Assembly: GCA_035289165.1 (NCBI GenBank)
Contig: DATDYA010000014.1
Location: 1 to 5,932 of the forward strand
DNA: 5,932 nt
Source: DATDYA01 sp035289165
GTDB taxonomy: Bacteria > Patescibacteriota > Patescibacteriia > Magasanikbacterales > GWA2-37-8
Direction: 5' to 3'
The notes below the pieces were generated by a model that was given only the letters and a program-made list of their open reading frames with translations, was not told the origin of the DNA and did not search any database. How positions within the stretch are numbered: position 1 is the stretch's first letter; the number at the start of each line of letters is the position of its first letter. Shown here in pieces: positions 5,694 through 5,932 of the stretch. The position numbers and the translations under genes are program-made.

Positions 5694-5932
5694 AAAAATT
5701 CTCGGAGTTTCTTAATGGCTCGGTGCGCGGCCACCTTTATTGCCCCTTCTGTCATATTCTGCATTTCCGCGATTTCCTTATAACTATACCCAAAAAGATA
5801 GTGAGAAGTTACAATTTCCGCGTCCTCTTCGCTTAATTTAGCGATTAATTCGCGTATTTCATAATCTAATTGACCAGTCCGCACTGCCTCTTTGGCTTTA
5901 TTTATAAGGTGAAAATCCTCTTCTACCTGGTC
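5690..5932 (-). CDS. ECF-type RNA polymerase sigma factor, C-terminal part (5' end outside window)
   Basis: The last 80 codons are visible; the frame is open to the right edge, so the true start lies beyond 5932. A GTG at 5884 is in frame, but the residues before it (EEDFHLINKAKEAV) read as ordinary protein and a start there would leave only region 4, so it is not used. The visible part is a sigma70 region 4: LSEEDAEIVTSHYLFGYSYK, then EIAEMQNMTEGAIKVAAHRA and IKKLREFL. This helix-turn-helix (GYSYKEIA and TEGAIKVAAHRAIKKL) binds the -35 element and is typical of ECF sigma factors, though a few response regulators have a similar fold. Region 2 is not in the window. It overlaps the DUF5667 gene by four bases, which suggests translational coupling and matched amounts of both proteins. 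The promoter and target genes are not visible. Confidence 0.85.
   Translation of the reverse strand, partial: DQVEEDFHLINKAKEAVRTGQLDYEIRELIAKLSEEDAEIVTSHYLFGYSYKEIAEMQNMTEGAIKVAAHRAIKKLREFL

Noticed and set aside
5690..5884. Sigma gene starting at the GTG at 5884 as a complete 64-residue protein.
   Set aside because: The frame continues upstream without a stop to the window edge with protein-like sequence, so this is the C-terminal part of a longer sigma factor.

Overview
The window looks like chromosomal DNA from an uncultured bacterium of the Candidate Phyla Radiation (Patescibacteria). This is inferred from family content and style: a divergent MurA, a PEGA/beta-propeller membrane protein, a small stand-alone RNase HI, a DUF5667 protein next to an ECF-type sigma factor, compact gene packing, AT-rich third positions and mostly absent Shine-Dalgarno sequences. 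No rRNA or other taxonomic marker is present, so the assignment is tentative.

Layout, left to right. Positions 1-153 hold the probable start of a minus-strand gene that runs off the left edge, with its own promoter and ribosome-binding site, in a stretch clearly richer in G+C than the rest. A hairpin at 157-192 separates it from a minus-strand pair, murA (2780 to 1476) followed 22 bases later by an S41 C-terminal processing peptidase (1453 to 206). At 2785-2844 two sigma70-like promoters point in opposite directions and overlap almost completely. The leftward one serves murA-ctp. The rightward one serves a PEGA-domain protein (2846-4189) and an RNase HI (4205-4615). A hairpin overlapping the RNase H stop codon lies between this operon and a convergent minus-strand operon. 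That operon consists of an ECF-type sigma factor (open at the right edge) overlapping by 4 bases with a DUF5667 single-pass membrane protein that ends in a Thr/Ser-rich tail.

Most of the genes concern the cell envelope. MurA makes the first committed peptidoglycan precursor. The peptidase trims proteins outside the membrane. The PEGA protein and the DUF5667 protein are predicted to be membrane-anchored with large external parts. The sigma/DUF5667 pair could be an envelope-sensing switch. RNase HI, which removes RNA from RNA-DNA hybrids, appears to share a transcript with the PEGA protein only by position. No mobile element, CRISPR array, tRNA or rRNA was seen. I found no clear undescribed system. 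The strongest points for a second look are the overlapping divergent promoters, the altered active-site residues of MurA, and the sigma/DUF5667 module.
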